Origin: Fulvimarina manganoxydans
GTDB taxonomy: Bacteria > Pseudomonadota > Alphaproteobacteria > Rhizobiales > Rhizobiaceae
NCBI RefSeq assembly: GCF_900176465.1
Contig: NZ_FWXR01000008.1
Coordinates: 1 to 64,000, forward strand
Length of the DNA: 64,000 nucleotides
Direction of reading: 5' to 3'
In this document: positions 53,501-61,387 of the stretch, piece after piece
How positions within the stretch are numbered: position 1 is the stretch's first letter
Layout of the letters: each line of letters opens with the position of its first letter
Made by a program: the position numbers and the translations under genes
The notes under the pieces: model-generated
The model's input: the letters and a program-made list of their open reading frames with translations, nothing else
Database searches by the model: none
Told to the model about the DNA's origin: nothing

Positions 53501-54414
53501 CGGATGTAGCGGGCAATGTCCCGATTGTCGAAGGTTGAGAGCTGGCGGGAAAGCCCCTTGATCACGAGGCCCGGATCGGCCTGAAGCCGCTTAAAATTTT
53601 CCCGGCGGATCTCCGCGTTCCGCGCTTCCGTCTCGGCATCGACCCCGCGCTTGTCGAGATGCCCCGACGGTCCGTTATGGAGACCCGGTTCAAGGTCTGG
53701 GAGTCCTTGTGCCCTCAGCGTGCGATGGTCGACTTGCTGCTCGCAACCCGCCCGCGCCAAAGCGACATTGACATGATCCGCCCACGCCTCTCGCCAGCCA
53801 TGCAGCTCGGCACGTCCGCCCGCCCAAGGCTGCATGACGAGCTGGCTGTTCTTTTTGCGGACAAACTCGCCGTCCTTCTCCAACGCGACTGACTTGCGAC
53901 CAAACCCGTCCTCCGTCAGCGGCCGCAACGTCGTCAGAATGTGGACGTGCGGATTGTGTTGGGCGTGATCGGGAAGGTGAAAGGCCCAATCGGCAACATA
54001 GCCCTTCGGCGTGATCTCCGAGGCGACGAACTCACGCACCAACGCTATATTCTGCTCGGCCGAGAGCTCCTGCGGAAGAGCCAGCGTCGTTTCCCTGGCA
54101 AACTGCCCGTTGGCGCGTTGATCGGCCGCTTCGACCGCGTTCCAAAAGCGTTCGGAAACCTCAACTGCTTCAGGACCGGAAACCCGAATATCAGCGGCCG
54201 TCGGTTCGGCATGAGCGAGGTCTCGTATCCAGGCCGGTGCGTCATCCGGAAACGCGACCTCCGAATGAATCGTGTCGTTCTTGCCTGAGTAGTCGTAGGT
54301 GCGGCCCCGCTCATCGACCATCATTCGGGTGGAATGGCGATAGGCAGCCGAGCGCACGACGCTCATGCCTTGGGAGCGCCCAATATAGCTTTGCCGAAGA
54401 TGGAAGATGGCCAA
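50545..54414 (-). CDS. traA: Ti-type TraA relaxase-helicase (MOBQ)
   Basis: The 1289-residue protein starts with a MobA/MobL relaxase domain: A-I-F-H-L near the start, A-A-Y-R-H with the candidate catalytic Tyr near residue 22, and the metal triad H-N-P-H-V-H-I. A RecD/TraI-like helicase follows, with Walker A G-F-A-G-A-G-K-S-T at about 417-425 and V-L-D-E-A-G-M-V-A (Walker B). The C-terminal ~450 residues are helical. I start it at the TTG at 54414, which gives the canonical M-A-I-F-H-L N-terminus of Ti TraA; an ATG at the far end (54501) adds 29 unrelated residues. It should nick oriT, next to its 5' end. Confidence 0.92.
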   Translation of the reverse strand: MAIFHLRQSYIGRSQGMSVVRSAAYRHSTRMMVDERGRTYDYSGKNDTIHSEVAFPDDAPAWIRDLAHAEPTAADIRVSGPEAVEVSERFWNAVEAADQRANGQFARETTLALPQELSAEQNIALVREFVASEITPKGYVADWAFHLPDHAQHNPHVHILTTLRPLTEDGFGRKSVALEKDGEFVRKKNSQLVMQPWAGGRAELHGWREAWADHVNVALARAGCEQQVDHRTLRAQGLPDLEPGLHNGPSGHLDKRGVDAETEARNAEIRRENFKRLQADPGLVIKGLSRQLSTFDNRDIARYIRRYAGPGDDVAALIMRVGQHPDLQAVQAEIHDPETNRVVQQSRFTSSEVIEGEAHMIEDARSRAEDRSFRPDDAVKGSALERAERAQGFAYTGEQRAAIDHLLRAEGISVMVGFAGAGKSTVLRAVKETYAAETRAVVGAALAGKAAEGLQASAGIESRTIASWERSWDNGRGHLNQGDIFVLDEAGMVASAQMQRVVRRLDEWGAKIVLVGDGRQLQPIEAGAAFRAIAHEIGYVELNEVRRQHRSWQAEASVAFGRGSADEALAAYHERGHIHVHGSREDARSAIIAAWQHDWSAGADVLMLAHTNKDVLTLNAAAREVIKADGGLSEEAPFVTERGMRHFAEGDRIIFLENDRDLGIKNGTLGTVLLARSGHLSIAVEHLDAPVTIDQSEYANVDHGYALTIHKTQGATIDKAHVLATGTMDAQLSYVAMTRHRDDVTMHIAADSFRGIAPDGPGAMDDYLQRLSREGLKDTTLAFEASEDYRSARASIAERRAAEMPNWLARFIDIRGWAQPDEVRAAMQTFAEKFTRRASAQEIDVPSPTSSYQAPARTVPPLPERFSGIVTRLEHVRLHSDRMGNEGVARREAFHLADHALHGTPRAHQLRQWGMDVGDLASPSQVMAIGRIFDRAKAESLLPELPSASLSSLEANWREVFAVSRAIHDVDLLDAAHAIHSSKRAERLEAELEAQTAPVADEKIVPDNDVARETTGSAIGVDLLRNDPPAPSYLHVALPAVKAWPETAEATASRLTKADPSLHRYEARLAARAGEIWREPDKAWAALKPMIDAGQVKEASQMVRDHPNTFGPLNGSRTVFMRNDAERQKAENLLPAFATSLGELADHEQRLYAKHLNQEKSWRAVNAIPTPALSSDAQKLLNRLLSGNDITYKPDVDLDRRYELSKVLDTPAWDELKSVSADFKRRFPSEDRGPAALPGLSKKIATDAARLRFALPQAETNGIDHLDRERYQQRLALDRALGRDTGLSR

Positions 54415-54499
54415 GCGAACGTCCGTGAGCAAAACGACTGAGTGGCTTCCCCTAGCCACGACATCAGACATGCCAGCGCGGGATTGAGATCGCAATCCC

Positions 54500-54523
54500 A
54501 TAATTGCGCCTGATAAAATCAGG
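54500..54523. other. Candidate origin of transfer (oriT) between traA and traC
   Basis: A perfect hairpin CCTGAT-AAA-ATCAGG (54509-54523) is preceded on the plus strand by ATAATTGCG, giving ATAATTGCGC at the junction. Read on the minus strand this is a stem-loop followed by GCGCAATTAT, a word I recall from Ti-plasmid-type oriT nick regions. The site lies between the divergent traA and traC, where Ti-type oriT is found. The nick position is not established. Confidence 0.55.
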
Positions 54524-54724
54524 ATGCTGCCGCGGGCCTGGTCGGAAAGTGCTGCGACCGTGCCACTTAGGCGCCTTTCGCGAAGGCCCGATCAAGGCCG
54601 AAAAGAGGGAAACGTTGCCAAGTTGCAACGTGCGCGGGACCATTTCGAGGTTGACGCCACATCATGGTGGCGATCACGGCGTTCATTCGATAACCGACGA
54701 TTGCAGTGCATTAAGGAGACTACG

Positions 54725-55015
54725 ATGAGAAAGCCGCGCAAATCGCGTCAGGAGCTTCTGGCGGAGAGGAATCGGATCGACGAGCTACTGAAGGTCGCCG
54801 AAAAATCCGAGGAACTGGAGTTCGGTAAAATGGCCCGGAAGGCCGGCATTTTCGATCTCGATTTGTCGGATGTCGCGCTCCAAAGCGCTTTGCAAGATAT
54901 GGCCGCTCGATTTCAGGCCAATGGGTCCGACAGTTCGCAGACAAAGGCGCCGGAAAAGCCTTCGTCTCAGACAACGGCTTCGAGTAGTCATGACGGAACT
55001 CAAGCGAACGTCTGA
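54725..55015 (+). CDS. traC: TraC conjugal transfer accessory protein (Ti-type)
   Basis: From the ATG at 54725 (AAGGAG seven bases upstream) the 96-residue product has the TraC pattern: K-P-R-K-S-R-Q-E-L-L-A-E, a charged helix, then F-G-K-M-A-R-K-A-G-I-F-D-L-D-L-S and a Ser/Thr/Lys-rich tail. TraC is a relaxosome accessory in Ti and related plasmids, encoded divergently from traA across oriT. It overlaps the traD start by 26 bases. Confidence 0.82.
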   Translation: MRKPRKSRQELLAERNRIDELLKVAEKSEELEFGKMARKAGIFDLDLSDVALQSALQDMAARFQANGSDSSQTKAPEKPSSQTTASSSHDGTQANV

Positions 55016-55214
55016 CGCCCGCAGTCGCAGAGCGGCCGAGACGCGGCACAAGATCGAACTCGGCGGTCTTGTCGTCAAAGCCGGTCTCGGAGACGCCGAC
55101 AAGGCGTTCATCCTCGGGCTGCTGATCGAGGGCCTGGAGCAGTCTGCCGATCCGGAGACCAAAACGCGAATGCGCTTCAGAGGTCAGCGCGCCTTCAACG
55201 CATCTTCCTCATGA
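54990..55214 (+). CDS. traD: TraD small conjugal transfer protein (Ti-type)
   Basis: The 74-residue product carries the Ti TraD core R-H-K-I-E-L-G-G-L-V-V-K-A-G-L and D-K-A-F-I-L-G-L-L-I, and starts inside traC. It is a relaxosome accessory, not the large F-type TraD coupling protein. Ten bases separate it from the coupling protein gene. The intact traC-traD order supports a Ti-type processing module. Confidence 0.88.
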   Translation: MTELKRTSDARSRRAAETRHKIELGGLVVKAGLGDADKAFILGLLIEGLEQSADPETKTRMRFRGQRAFNASSS

Positions 55215-55223
55215 GAGATTTCC

Positions 55224-57062
55224 ATGATCGTTCATCGTCGCCCGACGCCGATCGCGTGGTCTTTCGGCGCGATCGTCTTGGGACTTGGCCTGTCGGTGGC
55301 CCTTTGGTTTTATCTGTTCAATGACACATACTGGCGGCTGGCGTCGGGTGCGATCATGCATCTGACGACGGACTATGCCGTCATGTGCCTCGACCCGCGA
55401 TCCTTCTTTGAATGCCGGCGGCTCTTCGAGTTCAATGGCTATCCCGATTTGGAAAAGGTTCACGCACGGCAGGCATTTGTGATCGCGCCCACGATCGTCG
55501 GCCTCGGGTGCTTTCTGGTGACGTTCTATCTGCGCGTTTTCACGACGCCCTATCTGATGGTCCTGTCGGGATTTTCGGTCGGTGACTTTGAAGATTTGAA
55601 GCGGCAAGCCAAAGCCGAGACCGGGCCGAAGGGCGTCGAATGGTTCCCTGGCTGGCGGATGACCACCGCACGTGAGGTTCAATCTCACGCGATCGTCGGT
55701 GCAAGCGGCAGCGGCAAGACGAATGCGCTTCTTCACCTTGCCCATAGTGTCGTCAAACGCGGCGATCGATCGATCGTCTACGCCTATAAGCCGGACATGG
55801 TCGCACGCTTTCCGGCCATGGACCCCGACGAGCCTTATGTCCTGCTAGCGCCGCATGACGCACGGAGCTGGCGATGGGACATCGCCCGTGACGTCCAGGA
55901 CGAAGCGAGCGCGATCCGGCTGTCGGCCCACTTAGTCCCAGACCGTGATGGCGACATCCCGTTTTTCACCCAAACAGCGCGGGCCGTCTGCACCGGGATG
56001 ATCATGCGGCTGATGCGCGACCGGGGAACCGAGTGGAGCTGGGCCGATCTCAATCGTGAGGTCACGCAGCCGCTCGATGTGCTGGTCACCGTCGCTAAGC
56101 AGTATTACCCGGAGGCCGAGGCCTTCCTCTCGGCCGACCCCCGACAGTCGGAAGGAACACGCGGGACGCTGCTCGCTCATCTTCTCAATCTGAAGCTTTT
56201 GAGCATCGCCTGGAATGACAGCAAGGATCGGCCCGTCTTCTCGATCCGCGAGTTCATTTTCGACGAGGGGAAGTCGTATCCCAAGACGGTGATCATCGCC
56301 CGATCCGGCGATCACGACGAGCTGTCGGGCGCCTGGATATCGACCTTCGTCGAAATGGCGTCCGATGCCGTTCAGTCGAACTATCTGAGCGAGAGCAGTA
56401 CACGACGGCTTTGGTTCTTTCTCGACGAGTTTCCTCGCCTGCCCAAGGTCGAAAAGGTCGATGATCTTCTCATGACCGGACGCGCCAAGGGTGTCGCGCT
56501 TGTCTTCGGCATTCAGTCTCTCGAACAGGTGGCCAAGCACTATGGGCGGGAGAGCTACAAGGCCTGGTTCTCGACAATTGGCACGAAGATCTGCTGTCAG
56601 ACACAGCCCGGCGAAGGCGCCCATGATCTGGCGTCGATGTTCGGCAAGACCCGCATTCGCGAAAAGAAGATGACGCCGACGGCGACCGGCTCCTACGATG
56701 CCGGAAACGAACGCGAGGAGGAGCCTTTCACGGCGTTCGACTTCGCCACGAACCTGAATGTCCATCGCGGGATGTGGCACAAGATGTCGAAGACCGGGAT
56801 CGACGTTCTGGTCACCGGTGTCGGTCCTGTCTTATGCAAGATCCTCGTGCCCTTCGTTTCTGAGGAAACATACCGAGCGGATTGGGAACCGGCCGACTGG
56901 CTTGAGGAAGGACGCCAGTTGATGCGGGAGCGCGAGACGACGGTCGCAAACTTCAAACAGCAATCGACGACCGTCCCAGGTGCGAAGGAAACCGATGATC
57001 TTCCTAGCGCCGATCGCTGGATTATCGATGAGACCGGAACGCCGCGACGGAAGTCGGCATAG
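55224..57062 (+). CDS. Type IV coupling protein, TraD/TrwB family
   Basis: The 612-residue protein has two N-terminal membrane helices (about 12-32 and 87-107) and a cytoplasmic DNA-translocase domain. Walker A is G-A-S-G-S-G-K-T-N-A (about 158-167), and Walker B lies in L-W-F-F-L-D-E-F-P-R-L. It matches the TrwB/TraD AAD-binding group rather than Ti TraG or Dot-type DotL. It links the relaxosome to the secretion channel. GAGAG precedes the ATG. The pairing of this T4CP type with an I-type channel is notable. Confidence 0.92.
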   Translation: MIVHRRPTPIAWSFGAIVLGLGLSVALWFYLFNDTYWRLASGAIMHLTTDYAVMCLDPRSFFECRRLFEFNGYPDLEKVHARQAFVIAPTIVGLGCFLVTFYLRVFTTPYLMVLSGFSVGDFEDLKRQAKAETGPKGVEWFPGWRMTTAREVQSHAIVGASGSGKTNALLHLAHSVVKRGDRSIVYAYKPDMVARFPAMDPDEPYVLLAPHDARSWRWDIARDVQDEASAIRLSAHLVPDRDGDIPFFTQTARAVCTGMIMRLMRDRGTEWSWADLNREVTQPLDVLVTVAKQYYPEAEAFLSADPRQSEGTRGTLLAHLLNLKLLSIAWNDSKDRPVFSIREFIFDEGKSYPKTVIIARSGDHDELSGAWISTFVEMASDAVQSNYLSESSTRRLWFFLDEFPRLPKVEKVDDLLMTGRAKGVALVFGIQSLEQVAKHYGRESYKAWFSTIGTKICCQTQPGEGAHDLASMFGKTRIREKKMTPTATGSYDAGNEREEEPFTAFDFATNLNVHRGMWHKMSKTGIDVLVTGVGPVLCKILVPFVSEETYRADWEPADWLEEGRQLMRERETTVANFKQQSTTVPGAKETDDLPSADRWIIDETGTPRRKSA

Positions 57063-57123
57063 CCGCCCCGATCGTCATTCGAAGGGACGAGAGTACGGTC
57101 CCGCGCGCCGTGCGGCCGCCTGA

Positions 57124-57543
57124 TTAAACTCGCCCTGTCACTCGAAGTTTGCCCGCCTTACGAATGGCGAGAATGCCGCGCACGATGCTTTCTGTGAAAG
57201 CCGGGCTGAAAGCGCCCTTCGCCGTTCGTTCCTCGAGCGTATAGGACTCTTCGACGATATCGCTGTTCATCTCGTCGAGAATGATCCAAAGGCGGATATC
57301 GGTATCAAGTTTCGCGCGACGTGCCTCGATCTTCGGAATCTCAATGGCTGCGCGATCGTCGTCCGGCTCCTGCTTGGTGATGGGGGCTATGAAGACAACG
57401 TGCTTGCCTCGGTCATTCGTGACGACAACAGCGGCACAAACGTTGCGCTTTTTTCGACCTTCGGTCTCTCCACGCTTCGCCTGCCATTGCCAAAGGAAGT
57501 GATAGCCGAAAACCTGCCCGGCTTTAGGGAAGTCACCGGTCAT
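57124..57543 (-). CDS. PemK/MazF-like toxin
   Basis: The 139-residue product resembles PemK-type endoribonucleases: G-Q-V-F-G-Y-H-F-L-W, K-K-R-N-V-C-A-A-V-V-V near the start, then V-F-I-A-P-I-T, and W-I-I-L-D-E-M-N. It follows a Phd-like gene with an 11-base overlap, so the pair forms a toxin-antitoxin operon. It lies right after the coupling protein gene, convergent with it. Confidence 0.7.
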   Translation of the reverse strand: MTGDFPKAGQVFGYHFLWQWQAKRGETEGRKKRNVCAAVVVTNDRGKHVVFIAPITKQEPDDDRAAIEIPKIEARRAKLDTDIRLWIILDEMNSDIVEESYTLEERTAKGAFSPAFTESIVRGILAIRKAGKLRVTGRV

Positions 57544-57775
57544 TCAGATAGTCCTCAATGCCCCTGTCCAGCAATGCTCCTAGGTCATCGGGCATGTTCG
57601 CCACTTCGAAAGACCGCTGCGTCTTGTGGCCTTGTGTCATGGCCTCGAACGTTTCCATCGACATGATGACAAAACGCGGCTTGCGATGCTTGGTAATCGC
57701 GACGGGGGCCACTGTAGCAGCCTCGAACAGATCGCCCGTTTTGCGGGTCAGATCGGCAGCGGGGAAGCTCTTCAT
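57533..57775 (-). CDS. Phd/YefM-like antitoxin
   Basis: From the ATG at 57775 (AGGA nine bases upstream) the 80-residue product reads K-S-F-P-A-A-D-L-T-R-K-T-G-D-L-F-E-A-A, V-A-I-T-K-H-R-K-P-R-F-V-I-M-S, the Phd/YefM pattern. A 15-bp palindrome lies about 24 bases upstream. Upstream ATGs at 57799 and 57835 are alternatives but would overlap the operator. Confidence 0.82.
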   Translation of the reverse strand: MKSFPAADLTRKTGDLFEAATVAPVAITKHRKPRFVIMSMETFEAMTQGHKTQRSFEVANMPDDLGALLDRGIEDYLNDR

Positions 57776-57798
57776 GACAGAAAATCCTAATTTGTTCA

Positions 57799-57813
57799 TA
57801 TATTCAGAATATA
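57799..57813. promoter_or_regulatory. Antitoxin operator, palindrome TATATTC-A-GAATATA
   Basis: Seven-base perfect arms around one base, at the promoter position of the Phd/PemK-like operon. The AT-rich core may overlap the -10 box, so binding would repress transcription. Confidence 0.7.
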
Positions 57814-57842
57814 CAGATTTTCTGGAAAACGGCAAGCATTGG

Positions 57843-57862
57843 GGCGGGCTCCAAGGCCCGCC
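57843..57862 (-). terminator. GC-rich hairpin downstream of ssb
   Basis: GGCGGGC and GCCCGCC form a perfect seven-base stem with a six-base loop, 17 bases after the ssb stop. No T-run follows on the minus strand, so termination may be weak. It separates ssb from the downstream toxin-antitoxin operon. Confidence 0.5.
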
Positions 57863-57878
57863 GCGCTTGCTCTGATCC

Positions 57879-58190
57879 TCAGTCCTCCAGCGAGTTGAAC
57901 TTGTCGACGATCAGGTCTGTCGAGAACTTGCGATTGTCGCCCTCGCCGTAGGAGCCGGAGCTGATGCGGCCTTCCACATAGACCTTATGGCCCTTCGAGA
58001 CATTCTCGGCGATCCACGCGGCCATCTTCTCGTTGAAGATCGTCACCGGCACCCAGTCAGTGCGCTGCTGGCGTTTGCCTGAGTTGTCCTTGAAGCTGCG
58101 GTCCGTGGCGATCGAGACCTTGGTGGCGCCGTTGAGGACGGTGACGCTGCCGACATTGCCGAGGACGGTGAAACGGTTGACGGTGAACAT
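57879..58190 (-). CDS. ssb: Single-stranded DNA-binding protein
   Basis: The 103-residue OB-fold protein shows F-T-V-L-G-N-V-G, V-S-I-A-T-D-R-S-F, T-D-W-V-P-V-T-I-F-N and V-Y-V-E-G-R-I. It is shorter than chromosomal SSB (about 160-180) and lacks the Gly/Pro-rich linker and acidic D-D-D-I-P-F tip; it ends D-K-F-N-S-L-E-D. Plasmid SSBs protect single-stranded DNA during transfer or replication. A hairpin follows the stop. Confidence 0.93.
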   Translation of the reverse strand: MFTVNRFTVLGNVGSVTVLNGATKVSIATDRSFKDNSGKRQQRTDWVPVTIFNEKMAAWIAENVSKGHKVYVEGRISSGSYGEGDNRKFSTDLIVDKFNSLED

Positions 58191-58727
58191 GAGGCTGATC
58201 CTTTCGTGATCGGGTTTCGATGCATACGAAAGGGCCGGGCGTGAGCGCGGTCAGGCGGAATTGCGGAGGGTCCGGCGTAGCTGGAAACCGTCATTCCGCT
58301 TGACCGCATAGCGAGGGCGAAAGGCCAGTTTGCATCTCGAAGAAACCCCGGCGCACGAAGGACCAGCGACCTCGACATAACAATCGTCGACCTCGCCGCT
58401 TCTCGTCGATGGCAGCCGGCCAGTTTCGTCCGTCGCTGTCGGAATTGATCGTCAGGGATTCGAGCCAGGGAACACGGCAGCCATGGGCGCTGCATGGTGA
58501 GCGGTCGAAGACATCTCGAGACATCGCTCTGGGTCGGCATCGGGTAAAGATGGGCCGCTAAAGAAAGATTGGAATTGAACGGATCAACAGCTCCGATTGT
58601 CGGCGAAAGAACACACATAGAAGCCTGGAGAACGGAGCTTGTTCGCTTGACACAGGGGATCAGCCGCAGGATCCAAAATCGCTGCGAGTGGGCTGTAATG
58701 GAGCGTCGTGACCGTGCTGAACGGTGA
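58191..58727. other. Non-coding stretch upstream of ssb
   Basis: About 540 bases without a supported gene; short frames on both strands have no family resemblance. It should hold the ssb promoter, but I cannot point to a convincing -35/-10 pair. Confidence 0.4.
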
Positions 58728-59615
58728 TCAATCGGGCGGATACTGCCCCGACCCCGCTATTATTCTTTGGCCGTTTGAATTCTCAAGGTAAGAATCATTT
58801 CTGGTTTGGTTGTTGGACGACAGATTTGTCATACCCTGAACGCTAAAAAGATCTGTGCGCGTCGCCGATGCCGGCCAACTCGCGCCGCCAAGCGTTTGCG
58901 TTGCAAAGGGCATGAAGCCTCGGCCGAAGACGCTGTCGCCAAGCCAGCGGGCGAGGCCTTTGGTCTCGGCAAAGAACGGCAGGACCTTCTCGGTGATCGT
59001 CAGAACGAGACCCAGATGGTAGCCGCGTCCGTCGCGACGGATCGATGTCTTAAGATAGCCGCAGCGTTCCAGGTCGCGGAGATAACGCGCAATCGAGCGC
59101 GTTGAGCGGCTGATCGCGCCGGCGAGCCCACCCTTCGTACAGATCGTCTCATAGCCCTTGCCGACGCGTGCGCGAATGACCTGCAGGAGCGCTTTAGCCT
59201 GCGGCGTCAGGCGATCGTCACGCGCCGCCGTCGTCGCCATCGGATTGGAATATTGCCGGCTGTCACCGGGTGCTGATCGTGTCGCTCGAGGACGCGGTGC
59301 AGGTGGCCGGGGCTGACCGGGGCCGCCGCCTTGGCCGCGCATGCCGACCGGGCCGGAGCTGGCCGGTTTATCGACCAATGCCGATCGTCGCGAGGCTTCC
59401 TCGATGGAAATCCGCCCCTCGCGATGCTCACGCCAAATCGCGGCGCGCTTTACGAAGGTTTCGTGCGGCTCTTGTTGCGTGTCGAGGCCGCTTAAGAGAT
59501 CGCGCGGCGCCTGCCAGCGGGCAACAATTCCCCGTTCGGTCGCGATCGGGTTTCGATCGGACGCGTTCGCCTGCGCTCGCCTGGTGATGGGCGAACGCCA
59601 TTGTTTTTCCGTCAT
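58728..59615 (-). CDS. Winged-helix DNA-binding protein (HTH_36-like), plasmid type
   Basis: The 295-residue product has a Pro/Arg-rich N-terminal half and a central winged helix: L-T-P-Q-A-K-A-L-L-Q-V-I-R-A-R, then G-G-L-A-G-A-I-S-R-S-T-R-S-I-A-R-Y-L-R-D-L-E-R-C-G-Y-L (helix-turn-helix). The C-terminal part is Asn/Ser-rich and probably disordered. Such proteins are frequent on alphaproteobacterial plasmids and may act in replication control; that is inference. The final ~50 codons are less GC-rich than the rest. Confidence 0.65.
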   Translation of the reverse strand: MTEKQWRSPITRRAQANASDRNPIATERGIVARWQAPRDLLSGLDTQQEPHETFVKRAAIWREHREGRISIEEASRRSALVDKPASSGPVGMRGQGGGPGQPRPPAPRPRATRSAPGDSRQYSNPMATTAARDDRLTPQAKALLQVIRARVGKGYETICTKGGLAGAISRSTRSIARYLRDLERCGYLKTSIRRDGRGYHLGLVLTITEKVLPFFAETKGLARWLGDSVFGRGFMPFATQTLGGASWPASATRTDLFSVQGMTNLSSNNQTRNDSYLENSNGQRIIAGSGQYPPD

Positions 59616-59735
59616 GGTCCTTCCTTGCGCGAGGCAAAGCTAGGCCGTGGCGGGAAACCGCGATTCGTATTGACATTGTCGTTGGAAGGAGCTAACTCTG
59701 ATGACGGTCAAATCATTCAGAGAAGATGCTCCGCG

Positions 59736-59755
59736 GCTCCCGCTTCGGGGCTTTT
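59736..59755 (+). terminator. T-tailed hairpin between two minus-strand genes
   Basis: GCTCCCG pairs with CGGGGC (one bulged base), followed by TTTTT. It is oriented for plus-strand transcription, although no plus-strand gene precedes it. It may end an unannotated short transcript. Confidence 0.35.
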
Positions 59756-59762
59756 TCTTTGC

Positions 59763-60050
59763 CTATTGCGTCTCCTCGTTTTGATCCTCGTTCCAGCGCG
59801 CGAAATTTGGCATGCGCTGAAGGACGGTCGGCGTGATGGCGTCGATATTCGTGGACGCCATCACGGCGCTGATGGCGGCAGACCGCGACGGCAGACCTAA
59901 GCGAGCTTTCAAACGATCGAGCATTTGGATCTCGGTCTCGTGGAGAAAAATCTCGCTCTGCCGAAAACCCTTCTCTCGCTTGCGCATACGCAAAGCGGAG
60001 ACAGCCTCAGCTCCATATGATGCAGGACGGTTCGATCGGGCCATTGCCAT
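59763..60050 (-). CDS. Ribbon-helix-helix-like small protein
   Basis: The 95-residue product carries I-F-L-H-E-T-E-I-Q-M-L-D-R-L-K-A-R-L-G-L-P-S-R-S-A-A-I-S, which matches the strand and two helices of CopG-type RHH repressors. The N-terminal 25 residues are basic. It may regulate its own or neighbouring plasmid genes. No toxin-like partner is adjacent. Confidence 0.55.
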   Translation of the reverse strand: MAMARSNRPASYGAEAVSALRMRKREKGFRQSEIFLHETEIQMLDRLKARLGLPSRSAAISAVMASTNIDAITPTVLQRMPNFARWNEDQNEETQ

Positions 60051-60484
60051 TCAGCCATAACTAGTAAAACGGATGCTTACGCGGCCGACTCCAAAGATTC
60101 GGTCGGTTGCAGTATCACCCCGCAATGCGATTCGGACAAGGAAGCGTCCGGCGTGCCCGGCAAGATTTTCCATTTCATGTCACCGCTACGCAATGCTCGC
60201 GACAGAAAGGCCCGATCACAGATCTCCAGTTGTAGGTGAAATCATCCCGACCCGCCTCGCGCACCTCAAAGCGACGGCTAACTTACCAATTTTGATGGTG
60301 CAGACCTTCGGTCGATCTCTGATTATGCGAGATTGCAGGGGGTTCTGGCATGACGGCCACAGAGTTCTATTTCAAGAACGTTACATTTCGTGATCAATGC
60401 CATGGCATTTCCCCGGGGGCTCATCCCGCCCCCGGTTCGGTGCTGTTCTTCAAGGTTGTGTTATTCGGAGATGGGATGGCGCCG
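60051..60484. other. Non-coding stretch
   Basis: About 430 bases without a supported gene. Both neighbours are on the minus strand. Nothing notable was seen. Confidence 0.4.
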
Positions 60485-61387
60485 TTAGGCGCCAATTCTC
60501 TTCACAGCGACGCCCTTCTGGCGTGCGTTGCGGATGAGCTGCTCCTGGATCCCGCCGCCTGGCGCGACGATGACGCCCTGCGGCATTTCAGCGAGCATCT
60601 GATCGTTGCGCTTGAATGGCGCGCTTCGGCCGATTGAATAGTCCGGCGTAAAGGCAACCTGGTGAACGCCACGATTGGCCGCCCAGCGGGACGCGATCAA
60701 CTCGGCGCCCTTGCGGCCCCCGCCGTGCAAGAGGACCATGTCGGGATATTTCGTCTTGGCCTTGTCGAGCACGCCCCAGATCGCGTCGACATCTTCGAAG
60801 TCCTGTCCGCCGGAGAAGGCGATACGCGTGCCCTCGGGGCAGCCGGCATTCGCTTCCTTGTGCGTCTTGGCCTTGAGATACTGGCGGCCGTCCAGCGCCG
60901 CGGCCGTCGTCGCGCCGTGAGAGATTTTCGAGCCGGTGCGCGGCAGCCAAGGCTTGCCCGTGATAACCTGGAAGTGCTCGGAGGCGATCTCACGCATGGC
61001 CTCGAAGGCATTTCGGGCTTCCTCGAGAGAGCGGCACTCGTCGGTCAGGCCTTGCAGCTCGACATCCTTGATTTCGGAGCCGTCCTGCTGCCCCAAGGCG
61101 GTCTTGACCTCGCCGGCCTTGTCGTCGAGGCGCTTTTGAGTGTGGGACACCCGGCGATGGAAACCATTGACGACGCTCCACAGCATCTCCTCGGCTTCGC
61201 CCTCGAGGCGGGTTTGCAGAAAGAGGTCGGCCATGGTCTGCATGATGGCGCCGACCTTCTCGGCGACGTCTTCGGCTTCCGGCAGCGGTCGGTAGTCGCG
61301 CTCGCCTTTGCCGCTCATCACGCCAAAGAGCGCAATTTCTTCCAACAGGTAGGCGGTCGAGCTTGCGGGGTTGAGGAAAGCGTTCAT
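60485..61387 (-). CDS. DUF2493 (SLOG/YspA-like) nucleotide-binding protein
   Basis: The 300-residue product has an N-terminal helical region of ~160 residues and a C-terminal DUF2493 domain. The domain shows R-I-A-F-S-G-G-Q-D-F, a strand M-V-L-L-H-G-G-G-R-K-G-A-E, the F-K-R-N-D-Q-M-L segment and V-I-V-A-P-G-G-G-I. SLOG domains bind nucleotide-derived ligands. AAGGAG stands seven bases before the ATG, one of the best ribosome binding sites here. DUF2493 proteins are common in Rhizobiales plasmid backbones; their role is unknown. Confidence 0.85.
   Translation of the reverse strand: MNAFLNPASSTAYLLEEIALFGVMSGKGERDYRPLPEAEDVAEKVGAIMQTMADLFLQTRLEGEAEEMLWSVVNGFHRRVSHTQKRLDDKAGEVKTALGQQDGSEIKDVELQGLTDECRSLEEARNAFEAMREIASEHFQVITGKPWLPRTGSKISHGATTAAALDGRQYLKAKTHKEANAGCPEGTRIAFSGGQDFEDVDAIWGVLDKAKTKYPDMVLLHGGGRKGAELIASRWAANRGVHQVAFTPDYSIGRSAPFKRNDQMLAEMPQGVIVAPGGGIQEQLIRNARQKGVAVKRIGA

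Noticed and set aside
54240..54501. ATG start of the relaxase at 54501
   Set aside because: It adds 29 residues unlike the family, whereas the TTG at 54414 gives the canonical M-A-I-F-H-L start.
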